From positions 1 through 41,678 of the forward strand of contig MWCT01000018.1 in assembly GCA_002070185.1 (NCBI GenBank): a DNA stretch of 41,678 nucleotides. The letters run 5' to 3'. Both the position numbers and the translations under genes were made by a program. Under the pieces are notes generated by a model. The model was not told where the DNA came from. It worked only from the letters and a program-made list of their open reading frames with translations, and searched no databases. This stretch comes from a candidate division BRC1 bacterium ADurb.Bin183. GTDB taxonomy: Bacteria; Sumerlaeota; Sumerlaeia; MWCT01. Shown here piece after piece: positions 1 through 8,898 of this stretch (position 1 is the stretch's first letter; every line of letters starts with the position of its first letter).

Positions 1-3000
1 CGGCTGAAGCCGCAAATCCCATTTTGTTGGGTCATCGCCGGATACATTGACAAACATAGGATCAACGGCAATATTACCCTCGCCTGATGTCCCTCCGCCG
101 AAACAACTATACTTAACTTCACCGCCGGAATTTTCAATGTCTGTATTATTACCCCATGCTATACAATTGGTCACCGTGCCACTATTGAAAATCCCGCCGC
201 CGTAATTTGTTGCACGGTTTCCATAGACTGTGCAGTTGGTCACCGTGCCGGAAGAGTTATAAATCCCGCCGCCGTCATTTGTTGCACTGTTTCCATAGAC
301 TGTGCAGTTGGTCACCATGCCGTAGGAATCGTTATAAATCCCGCCGCCGCCGTACCAATTGCCTGGTGAGCTGTTTCCATAGACTGTGCAGTTGGTTACT
401 GTGCCGGAGTTATAAACCCCGCCGCCGGTGCCGTTATTGCCTGTCGCATTGTTATTATAGACTGTGCAGTTGGTCACTGTGCCGGAGTTAACAATCCCGC
501 CGCCATAATCTGATTTCCCTCTTGTAATATGGAAGCCGTCCAAAACTCCTGAGTTTTTGACGCACCGGTGAGCGCCCTCTCCATCTATGATTGTGGGGTG
601 CGCGGAAATATTTCGTTCTGAAATTTGCGATTCCGTTCCCGCAAAGCCGCCATATAGTGCAACGCGAGAAGGAGGTATTAATGTCCAACCCTCTGCGTAT
701 GTTCCTTCCGCAACCTAGATTTGATAAAGATCATCAGAATCAGGAATCTTATTCAGGGCGGCGCTGATGGTTTTCAAAGCCGCCCCCCACGAGAGTCCAT
801 TATTGGTGTTGCTTCCGGCCTTAGAAACATAAAGAGGATCCAAAGCTGGGCGGGGCGGTTGAGGTTTATATTCATAGGGAGATTCATAGGCACCCATGCA
901 GACCTTGCTATCGGCGCCCGGTCGAGGATTGCCCATAATGTCTGTCTCCGGCGCGTCACTCACGCTCCCCGTATCCACACAGGGGGAGCCATTTTGCAAT
1001 CGAAAGTCCCATGTTGATGAATTGCCTGATGTGTTGACGAAAAGAGGATTTCCCCGTATATTTCTGTCTTTTTCATCAGCCTCTCCGAAACAGCTATATT
1101 TCACAGAACCTCTACCCCAAATATCTCCACACGAGTTTTTCCATGAGATACAGTTGGTCACCGTGCCGTAATAGTTACGAATCCCGCCGCCTAAGCCACT
1201 CCCGCCGCCTAAGCCACCCCAAGAGCCAAATGCGCTGTTATTATAGACTGTGCAGTTGGTCACCGTGCCGTAATAGTTACAAATCCCGCCGCCGCCATCT
1301 TCTGCTCTGTTTCCATAGACTGTGCAGTTGGTCACCGTGCCGGAATTGTTATAAATCCCGCCGCCGTAATCTTCTGCTCTGTTTCCATAGACTGTGCAGT
1401 TGGTCACCATGCCGTAGGAATCGTTATAAATCCCGCCGCCGTAGCTGTCAAAGCCTGTTACGCTGTTATCATAGACTGTGCAGTTGGTCACCGTGCCGTA
1501 ATCGCTAAAAATCCCGCCGCCGTGCCGTAGTGCGTTGTTTCCATAGACTGTGCAGTTGGTCACCGTGCCGTAATCGTTATAAATCCCGCCGCCGTAGCTG
1601 TCAAAGCCTGTTACGCTGTTATTATAGACTGTGCAGGTGGTCACCGTGCCGGTGTTATTAATCCCGCCGCCGTTATTTTCAGTTTTGCCTCTTTCAACAT
1701 GGAAGCCGTCCAAAACTCCTGAGCTTTTGACGCATTGGCAAGCATCTTTTCCATCTATGATTGTGGGATGTTCGGAAATGTTCCGCTCAGAAATTTGTGA
1801 TTCCATTCCTGCAAAGCCGCCATATAGTGCAACGCGGGAAGGATTTATTAATGTCCGACCCTCTGCGTATGTTCCTTCCGCAACCCAGATTTGATAAAGA
1901 TCATCTGAATCAGCAACCTTATTCAGGGCGGCGCCGATGGTTTTCAAAGCCGTCCCCCACGAGAGCCCATTATTGGCATCGTTTCCAGACTCAGAAACAT
2001 AAAGAGGACCCAAAACTGGAAGGGGCGATTGTGGCTCATATCCATCGGGAGATTCATAGGCACCCATGCAGACCTTGCCATCGGCGCCCGGTCGAGGATT
2101 GCCCATAATGTCTGTCTTCGGCGCGTCCTCCACACTTCCCGCATCCACACAAGGTGAGCCATTTTGCAATCGAAAGTCCCATGTTGATAAATCACCTGAT
2201 GTGTTGACGAAAAGGGGATTCCCCCGTATATTTCCGTTTTTTCCATCAGCCTCTCCGAAACAGCTATATTTCTCAGAGCCTCCACCACAAATATCTCCAA
2301 GCGTGTTTTTCCATGAGATACAGTTGGTCACCGTGCCGTAATAGTTACGAATCCCGCCGCCGGAGCTTTCTGCGCGGTTATTATAAACTGTGCAGTTGGT
2401 CACCGTGCCGGAGGAATCGTTATAAATCCCGCCGCCGTACGTTGCGGTGTTATTATAGACTGTGCAGTTGGTCACCGTGCCATAATAGTTAAAAATCCCG
2501 CCGCCTAAGCCATTCCCAATGCTTAATGCGGTGTTATTATATATAGTGCAGTTGGTCACAGTGCCAGTGTTATAAATCCCGCCGCCGCTGCTGTAATAGC
2601 CTGTTGTACTGTTTCCATAGACTGTGCAGTTGGTCACTGTGCCGGAGTTATAAATCCCGCCGCCGCCGAATTCTGCGTTGTTGCTATAGACTGTGCAGTT
2701 GGTCACCGTGCCTTTTTCGCTGTTATGAATCCCGCCGCCCTCATCTGTTGCGGTGTTATTATAGACTGTGCAGTTGGTCACCGTGCCGTAGTTATAAATC
2801 CCGCCACCGGAGCTCCTATAGCCTTCTGCGTTGTTACTATAGACAGTGCAGTTGGTCACTGTGCCGGAGGAATTGTTATAAATTCCGCCGCCGGAGTCTG
2901 ATTTCCCACTTACAATATTGGAAGCCGTCCAAAACTCCTGAGTTGCGGACGCATTGACGGGCATCCTCTCCATCTATGATTGTGGGGTGTGCGGAAATGT

Positions 3001-3289
3001 TCCGTTGTGAAAGTTGTGATTCCGTTCCTGCAAAACCGCCATAGAGTGCAACACCTTTACTATTAACAACGGTTTTAGATTCTGCATAGGTCCCTTCTGC
3101 GACCCAGACCTCATCGCCTTTTTGTGCCTTTTCTGTTGCCTTTACAATTGTTTTTAAGGCGGCGTCCCATGATTCCCCCGAATTTGAATCGCTGCCTGTG
3201 GGTTTGACATAATACCGCGCCGCAAAGACGGATGTTGACATAATCACCCAAAATGCAATTACCGGGAAGATGCTTCGAAGAAATTTTAT
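1..3289 (-). pseudogene. Modular GGGIYN-repeat beta-helix surface protein, degraded copy (3' end off the contig)
   Basis: Secreted choice-of-anchor/parallel beta-helix protein resembling the GG[AIL]-xxN repeats of chlamydial Pmp proteins. A signal-peptide-like segment ends in VFAA and is followed by at least three modules. Each module has a leader (YVSxxGxDxNxGLSWGTALKTI), a cap (WVAEGTYAEG, LYGGFAG, HPTIIDG, SGVLDGF), a tract of repeats of the form GGGIYN-x-GTVTNCTVYGN (8, 7 and 5 by eye), and a closing block (KYSCFGEAD, NPLFVN, DFRLQNGSPC, GADGKVCMGAYE). Three lesions are visible. The codon aligned with the start of the intact paralogue is ATA (3289-3287), behind a good GGGGAGGGG ribosome site. 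One extra base in a TT at 2918-2919 shifts the frame after VLDGF. A TGG in the paralogue is TAG here (717-715), after which the frame stays open for 238 codons to base 1. TAG is a normal stop elsewhere (e.g. 5832, 15002). Sequencing error could explain any single lesion, less easily all three. Confidence 0.8.
2156..2319 (-). repeat. 164-bp perfect inverted duplicate of the contig's right end
   Basis: Read on the minus strand, this segment matches 41515-41678 base for base. The first difference is just upstream (T here, C at 41514). It encodes the closing block of a beta-helix module, from SWKNTLGDICGGG to LQNGS. Because the match runs to the last base of the window, its true length is unknown. 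Confidence 0.93.
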
Positions 3290-3369
3290 TTTATCCCCTC
3301 CCCAATTATTCGATACATTCAAATTCTCGACAAATAGAGAAACCAATGGCAACAAATATTTAGGGAAAA

Positions 3370-3402
3370 CTGGGCATGGCTTGCCGCATGCGCCGGCAGC
3401 GC
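3370..3402 (-). repeat. 33-bp GC-rich element upstream of the beta-helix gene, copy 1
   Basis: On the minus strand it reads GCGCTGCCGG-C-GCATGCGGCAAG and ends in TGCCCAG. It differs from the copy at 39424-39456 at two positions. TGCCG and CGGCA can pair around a 7-base loop. It lies about 80 bases before the expected start of the left gene, whereas the right copy lies about 207 bases before its gene, so a fixed promoter role is unlikely. Confidence 0.7.
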
Positions 3403-3473
3403 AGATTATTCCCCTCAATTAATTTCAACAATTTCGATGTATTAAGGACAAATTATTTTTATATCAAACATGA

Positions 3474-3503
3474 TTGACATGAGCAGGTGAAAATTTTTAT
3501 GAA
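3474..3503 (+). promoter_or_regulatory. Candidate sigma-70 promoter of the sugar ABC operon
   Basis: A TTGACA (3474-3479) is followed after 18 bases by TATGAA (3498-3503). Transcription would begin near 3510, only about five bases before the ATG at 3515. That ATG has no purine-rich ribosome site (the preceding bases are CTCCTAAT). Either the message is nearly leaderless or the real promoter is elsewhere. Confidence 0.35.
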
Positions 3504-3514
3504 AATCTCCTAAT

Positions 3515-4924
3515 ATGCCTCAATTGAAAAGAAAACTTAATAACCCATTTATATATTTTTCTGCCATAGTTCTGGCGGGAATTGCAGCGCTTGTTGTTTT
3601 GACCGCAGTCATACTGCCCTGCCTTGCCTTTGACCTTTTCCCCAGTTATTTCCGAAGCGATATCCATGAGGGGCGCATTAAGATTGAATACTGGGAAAAA
3701 TGGACGGGTTTTGAGGGCGAGGCGATGCAAAAAGTTATTGATAAGTTCAACCAATCCCAAAGCCGCATCTGGGTGGAAAAACGTCCCATCAGCCGCATTG
3801 AGCAGCGATTTCTTGTTTCTGTCGCGGGAAAAAATCCTCCCGACCTTGCCGGACTTCAGGCTTTCATGATTCCAAACTTTGCGGAAAAAGGCGCATTGAA
3901 ATCTTTGGATGAACTGGCATCGGAATTTAATATAAAAAAAGAGGACTACCTCTCCGTTTTCTGGGACATGGGGGTTTATCAAAACAAGTTGTATGCCCTG
4001 CCTACGACGCCTGCCACGCTTGCGCTTCATTACAACAAACGCCTTTTTCGCGAGGCTGGGCTTGACCCAGATAAACCGCCGCAAACGCTCGATGAATTGG
4101 ACAGCATGGCTGAAAAGCTGACTCGATATAATAACAAAGGGAAGATAAAAACAATCGGATTCACTCCCAGCTATCCGGGGTGGTGGCTCTGGGCATGGGG
4201 ATTTTGGTTTGGAGGACGCCTCACCGATGAAAAAGGTCGCATCACAATGGACGATGCGGGAAATGTCAAATCTCTTGTGTGGGTTCAAAATTACGCGCGC
4301 AAATATGGGTTGGTTCGTTTGCAGGAATTTGAAGGCGGTTTTGGAAGGCTTCTTTTTGCATCGCCCCAAAACCCGTTTCTTACAGAACAAGTCGCTATGG
4401 AATTGCAGGGTGTCTGGATGTTCAACTTCATTGATAAATATAATCCAAAACTGGAATGGGGCGTTGCGCCCTTTCCCGCCGTTGAAGGTTTGGAAAATGT
4501 CACGCTTGCCGATTGCGACGACCTTGTTATTCCTACAGATGCGCCCCATCCCCGCGAGGCGTTCGAGTTTATATCATTTGTCCAACAACAGGAAAACATG
4601 GAACTGCTCTGCATGGAGCAGCGAAAATTTTCCCCTCTAAAAAAAGTGAGCGAGGATTTTTGGATAAAACACCCCCATCCGTATATCAAATTATTTTACG
4701 AACTTGCGGAAAGTCCCAACGCCAAAACGCAACCGATGATCCCCATGTTTCAGCAAATGAGGGAAGAGATGAACTCAGCGTTTAGCGAGGTATGGCTTTT
4801 GAAAAAGACGCCCGAGCAGGCGCTTGAACGGGTTCAGAATCGAATACATCGCGCTTGGGAATCCCAAAAACGGGTTGAGGAAGCTAAATCAAAATCGCAA
4901 AATAGCAGATTGGGTAAAAAATGA
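3515..4924 (+). CDS. Extracellular solute-binding protein, family 1 (sugar ABC transporter)
   Basis: A 469-residue periplasmic substrate-binding subunit of a MalE/UgpB-type carbohydrate importer. One long hydrophobic segment (about residues 12-40) is followed by the mature domain. It is longer than a usual cleaved signal and has no clear lipobox, so it may act as a membrane anchor. The binding-protein fold shows in IEYWEKWTGFEGEAMQKVID near residue 57, in ALPTTPATLALHYNKRLFREAG and in WGVAPFPAVEG. The last bases overlap the start of the first permease gene by four (ATGA), indicating translational coupling. The substrate cannot be told from sequence. The first Met was chosen because the reading frame and hydrophobic leader begin there, although no Shine-Dalgarno site is seen. 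Confidence 0.88.
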   Translation: MPQLKRKLNNPFIYFSAIVLAGIAALVVLTAVILPCLAFDLFPSYFRSDIHEGRIKIEYWEKWTGFEGEAMQKVIDKFNQSQSRIWVEKRPISRIEQRFLVSVAGKNPPDLAGLQAFMIPNFAEKGALKSLDELASEFNIKKEDYLSVFWDMGVYQNKLYALPTTPATLALHYNKRLFREAGLDPDKPPQTLDELDSMAEKLTRYNNKGKIKTIGFTPSYPGWWLWAWGFWFGGRLTDEKGRITMDDAGNVKSLVWVQNYARKYGLVRLQEFEGGFGRLLFASPQNPFLTEQVAMELQGVWMFNFIDKYNPKLEWGVAPFPAVEGLENVTLADCDDLVIPTDAPHPREAFEFISFVQQQENMELLCMEQRKFSPLKKVSEDFWIKHPHPYIKLFYELAESPNAKTQPMIPMFQQMREEMNSAFSEVWLLKKTPEQALERVQNRIHRAWESQKRVEEAKSKSQNSRLGKK

Positions 4925-5832
4925 TTTTTAAAATTTCCCATGCCGAATTTTGTAATATAAAAAAAGGTTTGTTATTCATATCGCCTTGGATTATAGGCAT
5001 GGCACTGTTTGTCGGATATCCCATTGTTGCGAGCATTTATTATAGTTTCACAGATTTCAGCGTTCTGCTTCCGCCGGTTGGCATCGGATTTCAGAATTAT
5101 TCAGACCTTCTCAAGGACGACCTATTCTGGAAATCATTGAACAATACCCTGTTGTATGCGGCTATCTCGCTTCCGCTTGGACTCGGGCTATCGCTTTTTT
5201 TGGCTTTATTTCTAAATCAGCCAATCAAATTTCGCGATGGCTTCCGCGCCGTTTATTTTTTACCGTCTCTTGTCCCGCTTATTCCTCTGGCAATATTATG
5301 GCAATGGATTTTCAATTCACGTTTTGGCATTTTGAATGGAATATTGAACCCGCTTCTGCAACCCCTGCAAGCCTCCGCGCCTAACTGGCTGGAAGACCCG
5401 ATGTGGACAAAGCCCGCGCTTGTTCTGACTCGCCTTTGGGGGGTGGGCGCTTCGATGATAATCTTTTTGGCGGCGTTGCAAGAAGTTCCAAAAGAATTGT
5501 ATGAATCGGCAGAGATTGACGGAGTCACGCATTGGAGAAAGTTTTTCAACATAACGCTGCCGCTGATATCGCCGGCGATTTATTTCAACCTTATCGTGGG
5601 CATCATCGCAAGCCTGCAATTCTTTGCGGTGCCATTTGTTATGCTGGGGCGCGGTCCAGCCGACTCATCATATTTTTTCACCATGTATATCTATGACGCC
5701 GCATTCAAATATCTAAGAATGGGATATGCGTCGGCAATGGCGTGGCTCATGTTTATCTTGACATTGATTTTAACCATACTGGCGAGCCGAGTGTCCTCGC
5801 GATTTGTGCATTATGAAACCGATAATTTATAG
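4921..5832 (+). CDS. Sugar ABC transporter permease, MalF/UgpA type
   Basis: A 303-residue inner-membrane permease with about six predicted helices. The conserved EAA loop that docks the ATPase is present as ESAEIDGVTHWRKFFNITLP followed by LISP. The family signature LPSLVPLIPLAILWQWIF is also visible. Length is normal for the UgpA/LacF branch. It starts inside the stop of the solute-binding gene and is followed after 15 bases by the second permease, so the three form one operon. No ATP-binding subunit is encoded nearby; the importer presumably uses a shared MalK/UgpC-type ATPase encoded elsewhere. Confidence 0.9.
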   Translation: MIFKISHAEFCNIKKGLLFISPWIIGMALFVGYPIVASIYYSFTDFSVLLPPVGIGFQNYSDLLKDDLFWKSLNNTLLYAAISLPLGLGLSLFLALFLNQPIKFRDGFRAVYFLPSLVPLIPLAILWQWIFNSRFGILNGILNPLLQPLQASAPNWLEDPMWTKPALVLTRLWGVGASMIIFLAALQEVPKELYESAEIDGVTHWRKFFNITLPLISPAIYFNLIVGIIASLQFFAVPFVMLGRGPADSSYFFTMYIYDAAFKYLRMGYASAMAWLMFILTLILTILASRVSSRFVHYETDNL

Positions 5833-5847
5833 GGCTGGCGGGTTTAA

Positions 5848-6945
5848 ATGTTATATGCTTTAATAATATTAATGTTCTTATCCCTTGCGGCAATCGTTGC
5901 GGCGTTTATTTTATTAAAACATTCCGACAAGCCGCAAATAAAAAAACTCGCAAACACCCTCTTTTTATGCGGCGAAGCTTATTTATTATTTCACGTATTA
6001 CATCTGATTATTAGCATCATCCAATACGGGGTTTCCGATTTTTCCGTCCTTTTAACTGTCGGCGAAACGTATGTTCTCGTGCAGTCTTTTGCGGAATATA
6101 CAAAGCGCTCTCGATTGAGACGAAAATTGATTATTGCCCACGCCGTTGTCATCATCGGCTCGATAGCCTTTTTATTTCCGCTCGTCTGGATGGTGTCCAC
6201 AGCGCTCAAACTCCCCGGACAGGCAATGAGCTATCCGCCCAAATTGATTGAGTTTCCCATGAGGTTTGAAAATTTCAAGACCTGTCTCAATTATCAAGGT
6301 TTTCAATTTAACCTTTATGCGCGGAATACATTGTATTTGTGCATTCTTTCCGTTCTTGGAACAATACTTTCCAGCTCTTTGGTGGCTTATGGCTTTTCGC
6401 GGATTAAATGGCGGGGGAGGGATTTTTGTTTTTATCTGACGCTGGCAACGATGATGATTCCGTTTCCGGTTTATATGATTCCCCTTTTTCGTTTATTTCG
6501 TCTTTATAACTGGGTGGGGACTTTCAAACCTTTATGGATTCCCGCTTTTTTCAGCAGCGCATTTCATGTGTTTTTGATGCGGCAGTTTTTTATGAACATA
6601 CCGCATGACCTTTCGGAAGCCGCGTTCATGGATGGCGCGGGGGATTTCCGAATCTATTGGAGCGTCATTTTGCCGCTGGCAAAACCGGTTCTTCTGGTGG
6701 TGGGACTTTTTCAATTCCTAAATACATGGAATGATTTTCTTGGTCCTTTGATTTACCTTTCGGACCAAAAGCGCTACACCTTATCGCTTGGGTTGCAATT
6801 CTTCCAGAGCCAGCACGGCGGAACGGATTGGAATCTGCTGATGGCGGCGTCCACTTTGGTAATCATACCCATCGTAATATTATTTCTATGCACACAAAAA
6901 ACATTCCTACGCGGTATGACCATGAGCGGATTGCGCGGAGGATAA
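5848..6945 (+). CDS. Sugar ABC transporter permease, MalG/UgpE type, with N-terminal membrane extension
   Basis: The second permease of the importer, 365 residues. The family core begins near residue 95 (SIAFLFPLVWMVSTALK) and contains the EAA loop EAAFMDGAGDFRIYWSVILP. Typical MalG/UgpE proteins are about 270-300 residues. Here roughly 90 extra N-terminal residues carry two or three additional hydrophobic segments (about 1-22, 35-58 and possibly 62-80) before the usual first helix. The extension starts at the only well-placed ATG after the upstream stop, so it appears genuine. Its role is unknown; it could be an accessory membrane domain. This is the last gene of the operon and no terminator is evident in the 62 bases that follow. 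Confidence 0.88.
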   Translation: MLYALIILMFLSLAAIVAAFILLKHSDKPQIKKLANTLFLCGEAYLLFHVLHLIISIIQYGVSDFSVLLTVGETYVLVQSFAEYTKRSRLRRKLIIAHAVVIIGSIAFLFPLVWMVSTALKLPGQAMSYPPKLIEFPMRFENFKTCLNYQGFQFNLYARNTLYLCILSVLGTILSSSLVAYGFSRIKWRGRDFCFYLTLATMMIPFPVYMIPLFRLFRLYNWVGTFKPLWIPAFFSSAFHVFLMRQFFMNIPHDLSEAAFMDGAGDFRIYWSVILPLAKPVLLVVGLFQFLNTWNDFLGPLIYLSDQKRYTLSLGLQFFQSQHGGTDWNLLMAASTLVIIPIVILFLCTQKTFLRGMTMSGLRGG

Positions 6946-7007
6946 GGCACAGATAATGAACAAAAAATGTTTTGAAACCATGAATACAATGAATCTGGCA
7001 ATCAAAT

Positions 7008-7883
7008 ATGAAAAATAAAACACCGCCGTTGTTATTAGGAGCCCACATGTCCATCGCGGGAGGAATTGACAAAGCCATTCTGCGGGGTGACGAACTATCC
7101 TGCACAGCCGTTCAGATATTTCTCAAAAATAACACGCGCTGGGAAGGGAAGCCGATTTCGGAAAAAGAGCGGAGCGACTTTTTTGCCAATCAAAAAAAAA
7201 CAGGCTTGAATCATATCGTGGCTCACAATTGCTATCTCATTAATCTTGCCTCGCCCGATGAAACCATTTTCAAAAAATCCATGCGCGCCATGAGCGACGA
7301 ATTGACGCGCGCTTCATTTTTGCAAATACCATCGCTGATTATCCACCCGGGCGCGCATAAGGGAATGGGCACACGCCATGGCATTAATCAGATTGCCGGC
7401 GCCTTGAATGCGCTTTTCAAAGAAGACATAAAAGGGAAGGTTAAAATACTTCTCGAAACAACAGCCGGACAAGGCACAGGCATCGGTTCCCGTTTTGAGG
7501 ACTTGGCGCAGATTATTTCTGATATTAAACGCCCCGCGCGCGTCGGCGTGTGCCTTGACACCTCCCATATATTTGCCGCAGGATACGACATTCGGACAAA
7601 AAAAGATTATGAATCAACGCTGAAAGAATTTGATTCAATTATCGGAATAAAAAAACTTTGCGCCATCCATTTGAATGACTCAAAAAAACCGCTGGGCTCA
7701 AGACTTGACCGCTATGAAAATATCGGCAAGGGGAGCATTGGACTGGATGCCTTTCGATTTATCATGAATGATGAACGATTTGCCGAAATTCCCAAAATCA
7801 TCGAAACGCCCAAAGAGCCGGAGCCGCAGGCGGATTTAGAAAATCTTCGTATTTTGAAAAGTTTGGTGGAGAGTATATCATGA
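7008..7883 (+). CDS. nfo: Deoxyribonuclease IV (AP endonuclease, Nfo family)
   Basis: Cytoplasmic base-excision-repair enzyme that cuts the backbone 5' of abasic sites; 291 residues, normal length. The TIM-barrel metal motifs are clear: GAHMSIAGG, VAHNCYLINLAS, LIIHPGAH, ILLETTAGQGT, GVCLDTSHIFAAGYD, AIHLNDSK and IIETPKEP. One ligand position is unusual. The DRH motif that supplies an Asp and a His to the third zinc in E. coli Nfo (Asp229, His231) reads DRYENIGKGSIG here, with Tyr (codon TAT) in place of His. All other recognisable ligands are kept. The stop overlaps the start of the next gene by four bases. No strong ribosome site precedes the ATG. Confidence 0.93.
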   Translation: MKNKTPPLLLGAHMSIAGGIDKAILRGDELSCTAVQIFLKNNTRWEGKPISEKERSDFFANQKKTGLNHIVAHNCYLINLASPDETIFKKSMRAMSDELTRASFLQIPSLIIHPGAHKGMGTRHGINQIAGALNALFKEDIKGKVKILLETTAGQGTGIGSRFEDLAQIISDIKRPARVGVCLDTSHIFAAGYDIRTKKDYESTLKEFDSIIGIKKLCAIHLNDSKKPLGSRLDRYENIGKGSIGLDAFRFIMNDERFAEIPKIIETPKEPEPQADLENLRILKSLVESIS

Positions 7884-8890
7884 AAGAAGCCATGCTTTAT
7901 GAAAAGTTGGAGAACCTTCAAGTTCGGTGCCATTTGTGCCAACATCGCTGCACGATTTCAGAAGGTCATTACGGTATATGCGCCGTTCGACAAAATCGCG
8001 GCGGCGTCCTCTACAGCCTTGTATATGCAAAAGCCATCGCATCGCATATAGACCCAATAGAAAAAAAACCGCTCTTTCACTTTCAGCCCGGCTCGACAAG
8101 CTTTTCCATCGCGACGGTTGGATGCAATTTCCATTGCCCTTTCTGCCAGAACTCGGACATATCGCAGATGCCGCGAGATATGAAAGAAATTGCCGGACAA
8201 GACTTCCCTCCGGAAAGTGTAGTGCGCGCCGCTTTGAGGCGGGATTGTCAAAGCATTTCATATACCTATACGGAACCGACCGTATATTTCGAATATGCGT
8301 ATGACACGGCGCGGCAGGCGCACGCAGCAGGGCTTAAGAATGTTTTTGTCTCCAATGGATATATGACGCCCGAAACAGTTAAAACCGTTGCGCCTTATCT
8401 GGATGCCATCAATGTTGATCTGAAAGCTTTTGATGATGATGTTTATCGAAAGTATATCGGAGCGGAATTGCCCAAAATACTCCAATCCATTGAGGCGATT
8501 TATGAAGCGGGCATCTGGCTTGAAATCACAACGCTTATTGTCCCATCGGTGACTGATACAGAGGCGCAGATACAAGGCGCGGCGGAATTCATCGCGTCCC
8601 TCAATCCCAATATCCCGTGGCATGTTAGCCGATATCATCCATCATATAAGTTTAACGCGCCGCCCACGCCCACAAATATTCTTAAGAAAGCCTATGAGAT
8701 TGGAAAGGCGGCAGGGCTAAGATATATTTATCTTGGCAATGTCTGGGGAGAAGGGGAAAACACCTATTGCTGGAAGTGCGGAGCGCTCTTGATTGCCCGC
8801 CTCGGCTTCAGCGTCTCCCAAAATCGAATTTTTAATAATTGCTGCCCGGAATGCGGAGAACAAATTGCGGGGCGATATTTGTCCTCATAA
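7880..8890 (+). CDS. amrS: AmmeMemoRadiSam-type radical SAM enzyme (AmrS family)
   Basis: A 336-residue radical SAM protein related to pyruvate formate-lyase-activating enzymes. The [4Fe-4S] motif CX3CX2C is seen as VGCNFHCPFCQN near residue 92. An N-terminal cysteine set (RCHLCQHRC, then GICAVR) and a C-terminal zinc-ribbon-like pair (CWKCG, CPECG) match the AmrS layout, as do YTYTEPTVYFEYAYD and the NVDLKAF segment. AmrS is named for its usual neighbours AMMECR1 and Memo, with unknown substrate. Neither partner is in this window. It overlaps nfo by four bases (ATGA) with a GGTGGAGAG ribosome site, so the two are co-transcribed. It ends 8 bases from the convergent gene. Confidence 0.88.
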   Translation: MKEAMLYEKLENLQVRCHLCQHRCTISEGHYGICAVRQNRGGVLYSLVYAKAIASHIDPIEKKPLFHFQPGSTSFSIATVGCNFHCPFCQNSDISQMPRDMKEIAGQDFPPESVVRAALRRDCQSISYTYTEPTVYFEYAYDTARQAHAAGLKNVFVSNGYMTPETVKTVAPYLDAINVDLKAFDDDVYRKYIGAELPKILQSIEAIYEAGIWLEITTLIVPSVTDTEAQIQGAAEFIASLNPNIPWHVSRYHPSYKFNAPPTPTNILKKAYEIGKAAGLRYIYLGNVWGEGENTYCWKCGALLIARLGFSVSQNRIFNNCCPECGEQIAGRYLSS

Positions 8891-8898
8891 CACAGCGG

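Noticed and set aside
207..491. Cys/Ser/Arg-rich frames opposite the GGGIYN repeats (also 1143-1508, 2604-2957 and the minus strand of 40034-41458)
   Set aside because: They are reverse-strand readings of the repeat units; their repeats mirror the GGGIYN periodicity and they lack starts with ribosome sites.
715..717. Amber codon as recoding or a stop-codon reassignment
   Set aside because: TAG is used as an ordinary stop by other genes here (e.g. at 5832 and 15002), and the paralogous codon is TGG, one change away.
3290..3418. Longer N terminus of the left beta-helix gene from a TTG at 3418
   Set aside because: The extra part precedes the signal peptide, has no ribosome site, and overlaps the 33-bp element that is upstream and outside the gene in the intact paralogue.
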